Part shown: piece after piece, positions 7,749 to 14,963 of the stretch
How positions within the stretch are numbered: position 1 is the first letter of the stretch
How the letters are laid out: every line of letters begins with the position of its first letter
From: Granulicella arctica
GTDB taxonomy: Bacteria; Acidobacteriota; Terriglobia; Terriglobales; Acidobacteriaceae
NCBI RefSeq assembly: GCF_013410065.1
Contig: NZ_JACCCW010000001.1
Coordinates: 1,297,187-1,361,186 of the forward strand
Length of the DNA stretch: 64,000 bases
Direction: 5' to 3'
Program-made: the position numbers and the translations under genes
Notes under the pieces: generated by a model
Databases searched by the model: none
Told to the model about the DNA's origin: nothing
Seen by the model: the letters and a program-made list of their open reading frames with translations, nothing else

Positions 7749-8768
7749 ATGACAAAGAGGGTTGGTTTGCGGCTTGTATTCGGTGCGGCGTGGATGGGGT
7801 TGTGTGTGGCGGGAGCGTGCGCGCAGGGGTCTGAGTTGCTGGTGGTGAATCAGGGCGACAGCGATGTGAGCTTCGTCGATGCGGCGACGGCGCGGCAGGT
7901 TGCGACGGTGGCGGAGGGTACGCCGGGGATCCATGGGCATGAGATTGCGGTGTCGGCGGATGGGAGGACGGCGTATCTGCCGATCTATGGGAGTTCGGGT
8001 GTTGGCAAGCCGGGGCTGAGCGGGCGGACGATGCTGGTGATCGATGTGCCTTCGCGGAAGGTGGTGGGCAAGGTCGATTTTGGGCATGAGGTGCGGCCGC
8101 ATCAGCCGGTGCTGGACCCGGCGAGTGGGTTGTTGTATGTGACGACGGAGCTGGATGAGAGCGTGACGGTGATCGATCCGCGGACACTGAAGATTGTAGG
8201 GGCGGTGCCGACGGGGCAGGAGGAGTCGCACATGCTGGTGCTGTCGCATGATGGGCGGCTGGGGTATACGGCGAATGTGGGGCCGGGGACGGTGTCGGTG
8301 CTGGACATGGCGGAGAGGAAGACAGTCGCGGTAATTCCGGTTTCGAGAACAGTGCAGCGGATCTCGATCTCGAACGATGACATGCTGGTGTTTACGTCGG
8401 ATCAGGCGAAGCCGCGGCTGGCGGTGATCGATACGGGGACGAAGACGGTGAAGGGTTGGGTGGAGCTGCCGGGGCTGGGGTATGGGACGGCTTCGACACG
8501 GGATGGGCGCTGGCTGTTGGTTGCGGTTCCGGGGGCGAAGGTGGTTGCGGTGGTGGATTTGAGCAGTATGAAAGTGGCGCGGACGATTGCTGTGCCTGCT
8601 ATGCCGCAGGAGATTCTGGTGCGGCCGGATGGACTGGTGGCGTATGTCTCGTGCAATACGAGTGGCAAGGTCGCGGCGATCGATCTCTTGGGTGAGATGG
8701 CTCAGTGGAAGGTGGAGAGTTTGATTGCGACGGGAAAGCTGGCGGATGGGCTGGGGTGGGCGAGGTAG
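7749..8768 (+). CDS. Secreted YVTN-type beta-propeller protein
   Basis: A protein of 339 residues with a signal peptide (VGLRLVFGAAWMGLCVAGACAQ) and repeated blades of the 40-residue YVTN/NHL type, for example LLYVTTELDESVTVIDPRT, LGYTANVGPGTVSVLDMAE and VAYVSCNTSGKVAAIDL. Such propellers are usually periplasmic or surface scaffolds. No catalytic motif or haem site is seen. ATG 7749 is chosen because it begins just before the signal peptide; longer GTG/ATG forms start in non-signal sequence. Confidence 0.82.
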   Translation: MTKRVGLRLVFGAAWMGLCVAGACAQGSELLVVNQGDSDVSFVDAATARQVATVAEGTPGIHGHEIAVSADGRTAYLPIYGSSGVGKPGLSGRTMLVIDVPSRKVVGKVDFGHEVRPHQPVLDPASGLLYVTTELDESVTVIDPRTLKIVGAVPTGQEESHMLVLSHDGRLGYTANVGPGTVSVLDMAERKTVAVIPVSRTVQRISISNDDMLVFTSDQAKPRLAVIDTGTKTVKGWVELPGLGYGTASTRDGRWLLVAVPGAKVVAVVDLSSMKVARTIAVPAMPQEILVRPDGLVAYVSCNTSGKVAAIDLLGEMAQWKVESLIATGKLADGLGWAR

Positions 8769-8777
8769 GCTAGCTGT

Positions 8778-8999
8778 CTAGAGGAGATCGAGAAACTGGT
8801 CGACGGTTAGTCCAGCGGTGCGAATGATCGCACGTAATGTACCGGGCTTGACTTCACGATGTTGTGGAATTGAGAGCGTGGCTCTTTGCCCAGCTTTGGT
8901 CAGCATCACGTGGCTTCCCGTTTGCCCTTCGAGATGCCAGCCAGCGCGAAGGAATGCCTTGACGGCTTCTTTGCCAGAGATATTGGCGAGGGTTCCCAT
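8778..8999 (-). CDS. hicA: HicA-family mRNA interferase toxin
   Basis: A 73-residue double-stranded RNA-binding-fold protein of the HicA (YcfA) family, a ribosome-independent mRNA endonuclease. The catalytic histidine is H30 in TGSHVML, and the conserved SIPQHREVKPGTLRAIIR segment follows. The start ATG at 8999 reads MGTLANISGK; a longer in-frame start at 9050 adds unconserved residues. The antitoxin gene lies upstream on the same strand with a gap of about 110 bases, so the order is antitoxin then toxin, the reverse of the classical hicAB order. Confidence 0.88.
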   Translation of the reverse strand: MGTLANISGKEAVKAFLRAGWHLEGQTGSHVMLTKAGQRATLSIPQHREVKPGTLRAIIRTAGLTVDQFLDLL

Positions 9000-9108
9000 G
9001 CACTGATAGTAGTGCAGCGAATTTCTCGAATGATTTGCTTCATGCACCAAAGCTGGTGAAGAAAGCAGATTGCTGTGGAAATGTCGCCCCGTAACTCTAT
9101 TTGTGTAT

Positions 9109-9318
9109 CTAAACCGCGACGAGAAGGGGTGTTTGGCTCTCTGGAAGAGCTTTGAGGGCTTTCTGATCTTGTGCCCAGAGCCAGCCGGTGATGGCTTCCT
9201 TGATGTTGGCGAGGGCTTCCTGTTCGTCTTTGCCCTGCGAGATGCAGCCTGGGAGTGCTGGACACTCGATCATTATCCAACCGTCTTCAACCGGTTCCAT
9301 GGTGACGTGAAAGATCAT
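9109..9318 (-). CDS. hicB: HicB-family antitoxin, short form
   Basis: A 69-residue protein with the partial RNase H fold of HicB: GWIMIECPALPGCISQGKDEQEALANIKEAI is the family signature. The usual C-terminal ribbon-helix-helix or HTH DNA-binding domain is missing; the protein ends soon after the single conserved domain, which is seen in short HicB forms. It should neutralise the HicA encoded downstream. The start is ATG 9318, preceded on its strand by GAGGAC. How the pair is autoregulated without a DNA-binding domain is unclear. Confidence 0.88.
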   Translation of the reverse strand: MIFHVTMEPVEDGWIMIECPALPGCISQGKDEQEALANIKEAITGWLWAQDQKALKALPESQTPLLVAV

Positions 9319-9364
9319 GTTGTCCTCGCTTTAAAGATTCTAACAAGAGCTTAGGCGATGCCGC

Positions 9365-9838
9365 TTAGGAGGTGGTGTGGTCGATGACGATCTTCCAGCC
9401 GTCTTCGGTTTTTTCGAGGATGAGGGAGAAGATGCCTTCGGAGTTGCCGCCGTCTTTTTTGCTGCGGTCGAGGCGGTATTTGCCGATGCAGACGGCGAAG
9501 TTGTCGTCGAGGCGGTGGACTTCGAGCTCGGAGAAGGCGAGGGTTCCCATGGCGGCGCGGGTGGGATAGTTCTGGTGGTACGCGGCGACCATGCCGTCGA
9601 AGCCGCGGGAGATCTGGCGGGTGATGAAGAGGGTATCGGGCGAGTCTTTGTAGCCCTCGGCGAAGGTGTTGATGTCGCCTTTGTTCCATGCGGCTTCCTG
9701 CTTGAGGAGGACTTTGACGATGTCGAGCTCCTGCTGGGTGGCGGTGTGGAGGGGAGCTGGTGCCTGGGCGGGAAGGAGCGCGGGTGCGAGGAGGCTAAGG
9801 CTGAGGGCGACGGCGTGGAGTGCGGAGCGGATCTGCAT
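9365..9838 (-). CDS. Secreted NTF2-like (DUF4440/SnoaL) protein
   Basis: A 157-residue protein with a clear Sec signal peptide (LHAVALSLSLLAPALLPAQA) and a DUF4440 domain: EQ-type helix VKVLLKQEAAWNKGDINTFAEGY, then FITRQISRGFDGMVAAYH, LEVHRLDDNFAVCIGKYRL and FSLILEKTEDGWKIVIDHT. The W-N-x-G-D and DGWKIVxDH motifs are typical of exported members that modify or bind small molecules. Start ATG 9838 opens directly into the signal peptide. Not in an obvious operon. Confidence 0.82.
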   Translation of the reverse strand: MQIRSALHAVALSLSLLAPALLPAQAPAPLHTATQQELDIVKVLLKQEAAWNKGDINTFAEGYKDSPDTLFITRQISRGFDGMVAAYHQNYPTRAAMGTLAFSELEVHRLDDNFAVCIGKYRLDRSKKDGGNSEGIFSLILEKTEDGWKIVIDHTTS

Positions 9839-9885
9839 GGCTGGCCTCGGAAGAAAGTAGGAGCGGCGGCGGAGTGTATGGAGCT

Positions 9886-10494
9886 TTATTCGTAGCGGGG
9901 GTCGTTCTCCGGGTGGGGTTTGACGCCGGCGGTGGGCGTGATCCAGATGACGGTGACGAGGGCGATCATGCTGAGTGCGAGGTGAGGGTGATAGAAGGCC
10001 ATCGGCATGGCGATGAAGTAGACGAGGAGCGACATCCAGTGCTTGCGCTCGACGGCAGTGTCCTCGTGCTCGAGTGTTCCGGCTTGTCTGAGACGCCGGG
10101 CGATGGCCATGCGTAGTCCCATGAAGGTGAAGCCGTTGGCGATCATCGATGCAGCGTAGATGGCGACGGAGAAGGAGTCCATCCTTTTTTCGAGCACGTA
10201 CGAGGTGAAGAACGGTAGCAGGGAGAGGGAGAAGAGGAAGGCGAGGTTGGCGTAGAGGATGAGAGAGTCGGCCTCTTCGGTGCGGTGGACGAGGTGATGA
10301 TGATTGATCCAGTAGATCCCGGTTACGGCGAAGGATAGAGCGTAGACCAGAAGGGTGGGGAGGACGGCGTAGAGACCGGCGAAGCCGTCCTGGTGGGGGA
10401 CTTTGAGCTCGAGCACCATGATGGTGATGATGACGGCGATGACGCCGTCGGAGAAGGCTTCGAGCCGAGCTGGAGATGCGATGTGGTGGGCCAT
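9886..10494 (-). CDS. TMEM175/DUF1211 family potassium channel-like protein
   Basis: A 202-residue membrane protein with six hydrophobic segments. The family signature RLEAFSDGVIAVIITIMVLEL at the N-terminus includes the FSD motif that forms the ion-selective pore of bacterial TMEM175 channels. The loop WINHHHLVHRTEEAD follows the third segment as in the family. It should be a homotetrameric potassium-permeable channel of the inner membrane. ATG 10494 reads MAHHIASPARLEAFSD; an in-frame GTG at 10530 would add 12 residues. Single gene, divergent from the molybdopterin oxidoreductase. Confidence 0.88.
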   Translation of the reverse strand: MAHHIASPARLEAFSDGVIAVIITIMVLELKVPHQDGFAGLYAVLPTLLVYALSFAVTGIYWINHHHLVHRTEEADSLILYANLAFLFSLSLLPFFTSYVLEKRMDSFSVAIYAASMIANGFTFMGLRMAIARRLRQAGTLEHEDTAVERKHWMSLLVYFIAMPMAFYHPHLALSMIALVTVIWITPTAGVKPHPENDPRYE

Positions 10495-10565
10495 CGTGTT
10501 TGACGGGAGTTCTTGACGAGCAGGATACACGGTGCGGGATGAAGGAAAGGGAATAGAATTTTGAG

Positions 10566-12713
10566 ATGGGACAGCTAGAGGTAGAACCCCACACAGGTAC
10601 TAGGGTGGTGCATGCGGTGTGCTCGCATGATTGCCCGGACTCGTGCGGCGTGCTGGTGACAGTCGATACGCTGAGTGGGCGTGCGACGAAGGTGCAGGGC
10701 GATCCGGCGCATCCGGTGACGCGAGGGTTTCTGTGCGGCAAGGTTGCGAAGTATCTGGACCGCGTGTATTCGCCGGATCGGCTGCTGTATCCGATGCGAC
10801 GCAAGGCCGGTGTCCCGAAGGGGCCGCTCGCGAAAGGGCGCGAGGCGGAGGCGTTCGAGCGGATTAGCTGGGACGCGGCGCTGGATGAGATTGCGCTGAA
10901 GCTGACGAAGATTGCGGCGGAGTTTGGGCCGGAGAGTGTGCTGCCGTACAGCTATGCGGGGACGATTGGCCAGTTGGGGTATGGGTCGATGGACCGGCGA
11001 TTTTTTTATCGGCTGGGGGCGTCGCAGTTGGACCGGACGATCTGTGCCTCGGCTGGTGGTGCGGCGCTGACGAGTGTGTATGGGGTTAAGCTGGGGGTCG
11101 CTCCGCAGGACTTTGCACATGCGCGGCTGATCATTGCGTGGGGCGCGAATATCCATGGGAACAACATTCACCTGTGGCCATTTATTGAGGAGGCTCGGCG
11201 GGCGGGGGCGCGGCTGGTGGTGATCGACCCGTACCGGACACGGACGGCTGCGCTTGCGGATGAGCATCTGGCGATTCGTCCGGGGACGGATGGGCTGCTG
11301 GCGCTGGGGATGATGCACGTGATTCTGCGTGAGGGGCTGGAGGATCGCGCTTACATCGACGAGACGACGAAGGGGTTTGCGGAGCTGCGGGAGCATGCGT
11401 TGCGCGTGGAACATGCTCCGGAGGCGGTCGCGGCGGTGACGGGGATTGCGGCGGAGACGATTGTGCGGCTGGCGCGGAGTTATGCGACGGCGAAGCCCTC
11501 GGCGATCCGGCTGAACTATGGGATTCAGCGCAGCGAGAATGGTGGAACGGCGGCGCGGGCGGTGTGCATGCTGCCGCTGTTGACGGGCGCGTGGAAGCAG
11601 CGGGGCGGCGGGCTTCAGCTTTCGACGTCGGGGTCGTTTCCGTTCAACAGCAAGGCGTTGCAGATGCCGGAGTTGATGTTGGCTAGTCCTCTGGGGCGCG
11701 AGGCGCGGATGGTGAATATGAGCCAGCTGGGGCAGGCGCTGACGGAGCTGGGCAATGATGCGAAGGACGGGTCTTTGGTGAAGGCTTTGTTTGTCTACAA
11801 CTCGAATCCGGCGGCGGTGGCTCCGAACCAGAACGCGGTGCTGCGCGGGATGGCGCGGGAGGACCTGTTTACGGTCGTGCATGAGCAGTTCTTTACCGAT
11901 ACGGCGGACTATGCGGATGTGCTGCTGCCGGCGCCGACGTTTCTCGAGACGAAGGATGTACAGGGAGCGTATGGGCATCTGTTCGTGCAGGTGTCGGAGC
12001 GTGCGATTGAACCGCTGGGCGAGGCGCGGAGCAACGTGGCGTTGTTCGGAGAGCTGGGGAGGCGTATGGGATTTCGCGAGAGCTGCTTTCACGATACGGA
12101 GGATGACCTGATCGATCAGGCGCTCGATACGAACGATCCCTGGTTTGCGGGGATCGACCGGGAGCTGCTTGAGCGTGAGGGACATGTTCCGCTGCGGATT
12201 TCGGAGGATGCAGATGGAGCCGTGTTGCCGTTTAGTACGGCGGCGTGGTTTCGGACGCCGAGCGGGCGGGGCGAGCTGACGCCGGTACCGGTGTTCGTTG
12301 CGCCTGAGGAGTCGCGTGGTCGGGCGACGATGTATCCGCTGGAGTTTCTGCCGCGCAAGGCAGACAACTACATGAACTCGACGTTTGCGAATCTTGCGGG
12401 ACATCGGAAGATGGAGTCGCGGACGGCGGGAGTGTTGGAGATGCATCCGGAGGATGCGGTCAGTCGTGGGCTGGTGACGGGCGATGAGGTCGAGGTCTTC
12501 AATGCGCGGGGAAGCATTGTGCTGGAGGCGATGATAGGGGCTCAGGTTCCGGCGGGTGTGGTGGCGGCGCGACTGGACTGGAACAAACTCTCTGCGGCTG
12601 GGATGAATGTGAACGCGCTGACGAGTGAGACGCTGACGGATATTGGTGGCGGCGCGACGTTTTATTCCACGCTGGTCGAGGTGCGGAAGGCTTCATTACT
12701 TCAGGAGGGTTGA
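10566..12713 (+). CDS. Molybdopterin (bis-MGD) oxidoreductase with [4Fe-4S] cluster
   Basis: A 715-residue member of the DMSO reductase superfamily. The N-terminal cluster motif is C19-x3-C23-x3-C27 ... C57 (CSHDCPDSC and GFLCGK). It then shows the molybdopterin domain (ICASAGGAALTSVYG, IIAWGANIHGNNIHLWPFI, PSAIRLNYGIQRSENGG) and a C-terminal MopB dinucleotide-binding domain (ATMYPLEFLPRKADNYMNSTFANL). No Tat signal precedes the first Cys, so it is probably cytoplasmic. Many such proteins are misannotated formate dehydrogenases; substrate cannot be named. No molybdopterin ferredoxin or membrane subunit follows. The next gene abuts its stop. Confidence 0.88.
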   Translation: MGQLEVEPHTGTRVVHAVCSHDCPDSCGVLVTVDTLSGRATKVQGDPAHPVTRGFLCGKVAKYLDRVYSPDRLLYPMRRKAGVPKGPLAKGREAEAFERISWDAALDEIALKLTKIAAEFGPESVLPYSYAGTIGQLGYGSMDRRFFYRLGASQLDRTICASAGGAALTSVYGVKLGVAPQDFAHARLIIAWGANIHGNNIHLWPFIEEARRAGARLVVIDPYRTRTAALADEHLAIRPGTDGLLALGMMHVILREGLEDRAYIDETTKGFAELREHALRVEHAPEAVAAVTGIAAETIVRLARSYATAKPSAIRLNYGIQRSENGGTAARAVCMLPLLTGAWKQRGGGLQLSTSGSFPFNSKALQMPELMLASPLGREARMVNMSQLGQALTELGNDAKDGSLVKALFVYNSNPAAVAPNQNAVLRGMAREDLFTVVHEQFFTDTADYADVLLPAPTFLETKDVQGAYGHLFVQVSERAIEPLGEARSNVALFGELGRRMGFRESCFHDTEDDLIDQALDTNDPWFAGIDRELLEREGHVPLRISEDADGAVLPFSTAAWFRTPSGRGELTPVPVFVAPEESRGRATMYPLEFLPRKADNYMNSTFANLAGHRKMESRTAGVLEMHPEDAVSRGLVTGDEVEVFNARGSIVLEAMIGAQVPAGVVAARLDWNKLSAAGMNVNALTSETLTDIGGGATFYSTLVEVRKASLLQEG

Positions 12714-13454
12714 GTGAAATTGTTTTCCAGTCAACGGTTTCTTGCTATCTATTCGGGTGTGCTGACGGCGGTGTTCGCGGCTACGGTTCTTACGGCGTTC
12801 AAGAAGCCTTTGCAGAATGCGACGTTCGATGAGATCACGGTGCATCGGATCAACGTTGTAGAGCCGGATGGGACGCCTCGGTTGATTGTGTCGAACAAGG
12901 CGAGTTTTCCGGGTGCGTACATCCATGGGAAGGATATTCCGCGAACGGATCGTAATACTGCGGGCATGATCTTTATCAATGACGAGGGCACGGAGAACGG
13001 TGGCCTGATCTTTGGCGGTTTGAAGGATGCGCAGGGCGAGCATAGCTATGGGCATCTGAGCTTCGACCGTTACGACCAGGACCAGGCGCTCAATCTGGAG
13101 CAGAATCAGGATGGAGAGCGGCGGAATTCCGGTCTGTCGATCAATGATACGCAGGGCTATCCGATTCCGGCGCAGATGATTGCCGATGCGCAAAGCTTTG
13201 AGTCGATGCCGGATGGACCTGGGCGAGCTCAGGCGTTGAAGGAGTTGATGGCGAAGTATCCGCCGTATGTGAGGCGCGCCTACTTTGGGCGCAGTGTCGA
13301 TCATTCGGTTGGGCTGACGCTGCGGGATGAGCAGGGGCGCGAACGATTGCGGGTTGCGGTGAAGGCGGATGGGTCGCCGGCGATTGAGTTGCTGGATGAG
13401 AGCGGCAAGGTTGTGAACGAGCTGACAAGTGAGACGAAGGGACGATCAAGATGA
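12714..13454 (+). CDS. Membrane-anchored or secreted protein of unknown function
   Basis: A 246-residue protein with one N-terminal hydrophobic segment (RFLAIYSGVLTAVFAATVLTAF) acting as anchor or signal, followed by a beta-rich soluble domain with repeated (V/L)xxxDGxPRL-type elements (VVEPDGTPRLIVSN, LRDEQGRERLRVAVKADGSPAIELLDESG). GTG 12714 directly abuts the TGA of the molybdopterin oxidoreductase with AGGAGGG upstream, and its own end overlaps the next gene by ATGA, so three genes form a tight operon. No family is recognised. Confidence 0.75.
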   Translation: MKLFSSQRFLAIYSGVLTAVFAATVLTAFKKPLQNATFDEITVHRINVVEPDGTPRLIVSNKASFPGAYIHGKDIPRTDRNTAGMIFINDEGTENGGLIFGGLKDAQGEHSYGHLSFDRYDQDQALNLEQNQDGERRNSGLSINDTQGYPIPAQMIADAQSFESMPDGPGRAQALKELMAKYPPYVRRAYFGRSVDHSVGLTLRDEQGRERLRVAVKADGSPAIELLDESGKVVNELTSETKGRSR

Positions 13455-14455
13455 GCTCGACCGAGGTGATGGAGTGCGTGAGTGACTATGTGTTGCCGGG
13501 GCTGGCGGAGATTGAGGCGGCGGCGAAGCTGGTGTATCAGCATATGCCGCCGACGCCGCAGTATAGCTGGCCGCTGATCAATCAGCGGGCCGGGGCGGAG
13601 GTGTGGGTGAAGCATGAGAACCATACGCCGGTGGGCGCGTTCAAGGTTCGCGGCGGGATTGTGTACATGGACTGGTTGCGGCGGGAGCGGCCTGCGGTGA
13701 AGACGGTGGTGTCGGCGACGCGGGGCAACCATGGACAGTCGATGGCGTATGCCGGGGTGCGGCAGGGGATCCGTGTGGTGATTGTGGTGCCGCACGGCAA
13801 CAGCCGGGAGAAGAATCGGGCGATGCGTGCGCTGGGAGCGGAGCTGATCGAGCATGGAGAGGATTTTCAGGCGGCGAGCGATCATGCTGTTGCGCTGGCG
13901 GCGGAGCATGGTTGGCATCGGGTTCCGAGCTATGACCCGCGGCTGGTGACGGGTGTGGCGACGTATGCGCTGGAGATGTTCCGGGCATGTCCGCCGCTTG
14001 AGACGGTGTATGTGCCGATTGGGATGGGCTCGGGGGTATGCGGGACGATTGCGGTGCGGAATGCGCTGGGGCTGCGGACGAAGGTGGTGGGCGTGGTGTC
14101 GAGCCTTGCACCGGCGTATGCGCTGTCGGTGGCTGCGGGACGGGTTGTGGAGCATGCGGTAACGACGGCGATTGCGGATGGCGTGGCGTGTAGCAAGCCT
14201 GACGTGAGGGCGCTTGCAGCGATACAGGCTGGCGCGGACAGGATTGTCGAGGTGAATGACGCTGAAGTGGAGGCCGCGATGCGGGCGTATTTTGCCGATA
14301 CACACAATGTGGCGGAGGGGGCTGGAGCGATTGGGCTGGCGGCTCTGTTGAAGGATGGCGGAGCGGGCGGCAGTCGTGTGGGAACGATCCTGTGTGGCGG
14401 CAACGTGGACAGCGATGTGTTTGCCGGGGTGCTTGGCCGGGCTGTGAAGGAATGA
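13451..14455 (+). CDS. PLP-dependent threonine dehydratase-like enzyme (fold type II)
   Basis: A 334-residue pyridoxal-phosphate enzyme of the threonine/serine dehydratase family, converting L-threonine or L-serine to 2-oxobutyrate or pyruvate. The Schiff-base lysine is K65 in GAFKVRGG, the Asn of the substrate loop lies in TRGNHGQS, and the phosphate loop reads GMGSGVCG, slightly different from the usual GGGGL. There is no C-terminal ACT regulatory domain, so isoleucine feedback is unlikely and a catabolic role or related substrate is plausible. The start ATG overlaps the previous stop (ATGA), indicating translational coupling. Confidence 0.85.
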   Translation: MSSTEVMECVSDYVLPGLAEIEAAAKLVYQHMPPTPQYSWPLINQRAGAEVWVKHENHTPVGAFKVRGGIVYMDWLRRERPAVKTVVSATRGNHGQSMAYAGVRQGIRVVIVVPHGNSREKNRAMRALGAELIEHGEDFQAASDHAVALAAEHGWHRVPSYDPRLVTGVATYALEMFRACPPLETVYVPIGMGSGVCGTIAVRNALGLRTKVVGVVSSLAPAYALSVAAGRVVEHAVTTAIADGVACSKPDVRALAAIQAGADRIVEVNDAEVEAAMRAYFADTHNVAEGAGAIGLAALLKDGGAGGSRVGTILCGGNVDSDVFAGVLGRAVKE

Positions 14456-14462
14456 GGAGCTT

Positions 14463-14648
14463 ATGTATGCAGCGGGGTTTCAGTGTGCGGGCTGCGGAGA
14501 GTGGATCGAGACGACGGTGGATGAGTCGGGCGGATCGAAGCAGCAGTATGTCGAGGATTGCCAGGTGTGCTGTCAGCCGAATGTGCTGACGATTCGTTGG
14601 GATTCGTCGGATGGCGAGTTCACTATTACGTCGGAGCTGGAAAGTTGA
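14463..14648 (+). CDS. CPXCG-motif cysteine-rich zinc-binding protein
   Basis: A 61-residue protein with two Cys pairs, C8-A-G-C11-G and C33-Q-V-C36, framing a zinc-ribbon, followed by the conserved P-N-V-L-x-I and the DGEFTITSELES tail. This is the small CPXCG-motif family of unknown function found widely in Gram-negatives. It starts at ATG 14463 just 7 bases after the dehydratase stop, with GAGGAG-like AATGAGGAGC upstream, so it belongs to the preceding operon. Confidence 0.9.
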   Translation: MYAAGFQCAGCGEWIETTVDESGGSKQQYVEDCQVCCQPNVLTIRWDSSDGEFTITSELES

Positions 14649-14963
14649 TGGAACAGTTCGAGCAAAATACAGGGGTCCTTCACTGCGTTCAGGATGACGG
14701 CGTAAAACAAGTAACGGCAAAAACAGCGGCAGCGGATGCGGTAAACAGCAAGGGAAGATGCAGCGATTCTGGTGCAGTTGGTGTGGCCGGGGAAGGAGTT
14801 GTTGCAGGGAACCTTTGGCGCAACTCGCCTACAGCGCATCCGCTCCCATATAATCGAGCTTTCCGGGGAACCCGTCTCGGTGGATTTTGACAGCAGTGAG
14901 GGTGTGCGTATCTTTACCGTGAATCGAGTGGGCGGAAGCTCCCTGAAATGTTCGACCAAGCCT
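14649..14963. other. Gene-free stretch before bamA, with family A repeat
   Basis: About 315 bases. A family A repeat lies at 14670-14699 (CAGGGGTCCTTCAC ... TTCAGGATGACG). The rest must hold the bamA promoter and leader. The frame of bamA is open back to 14772, but the added residues look nothing like a BamA signal peptide. Confidence 0.6.
14670..14699. repeat. Dispersed repeat family A, short variant
   Basis: CAGGGGTCCTTCACTGCG then TTCAGGATGACG. An identical 30-base version lies at 58607-58636, so there is a distinct short sub-type of the repeat. Confidence 0.8.

Noticed and set aside
10575..12446. 623-residue open frame on the minus strand opposite the molybdopterin oxidoreductase
   Set aside because: Long antisense frame caused by high GC at third positions; Arg/His-rich with no domain, signal or start site.
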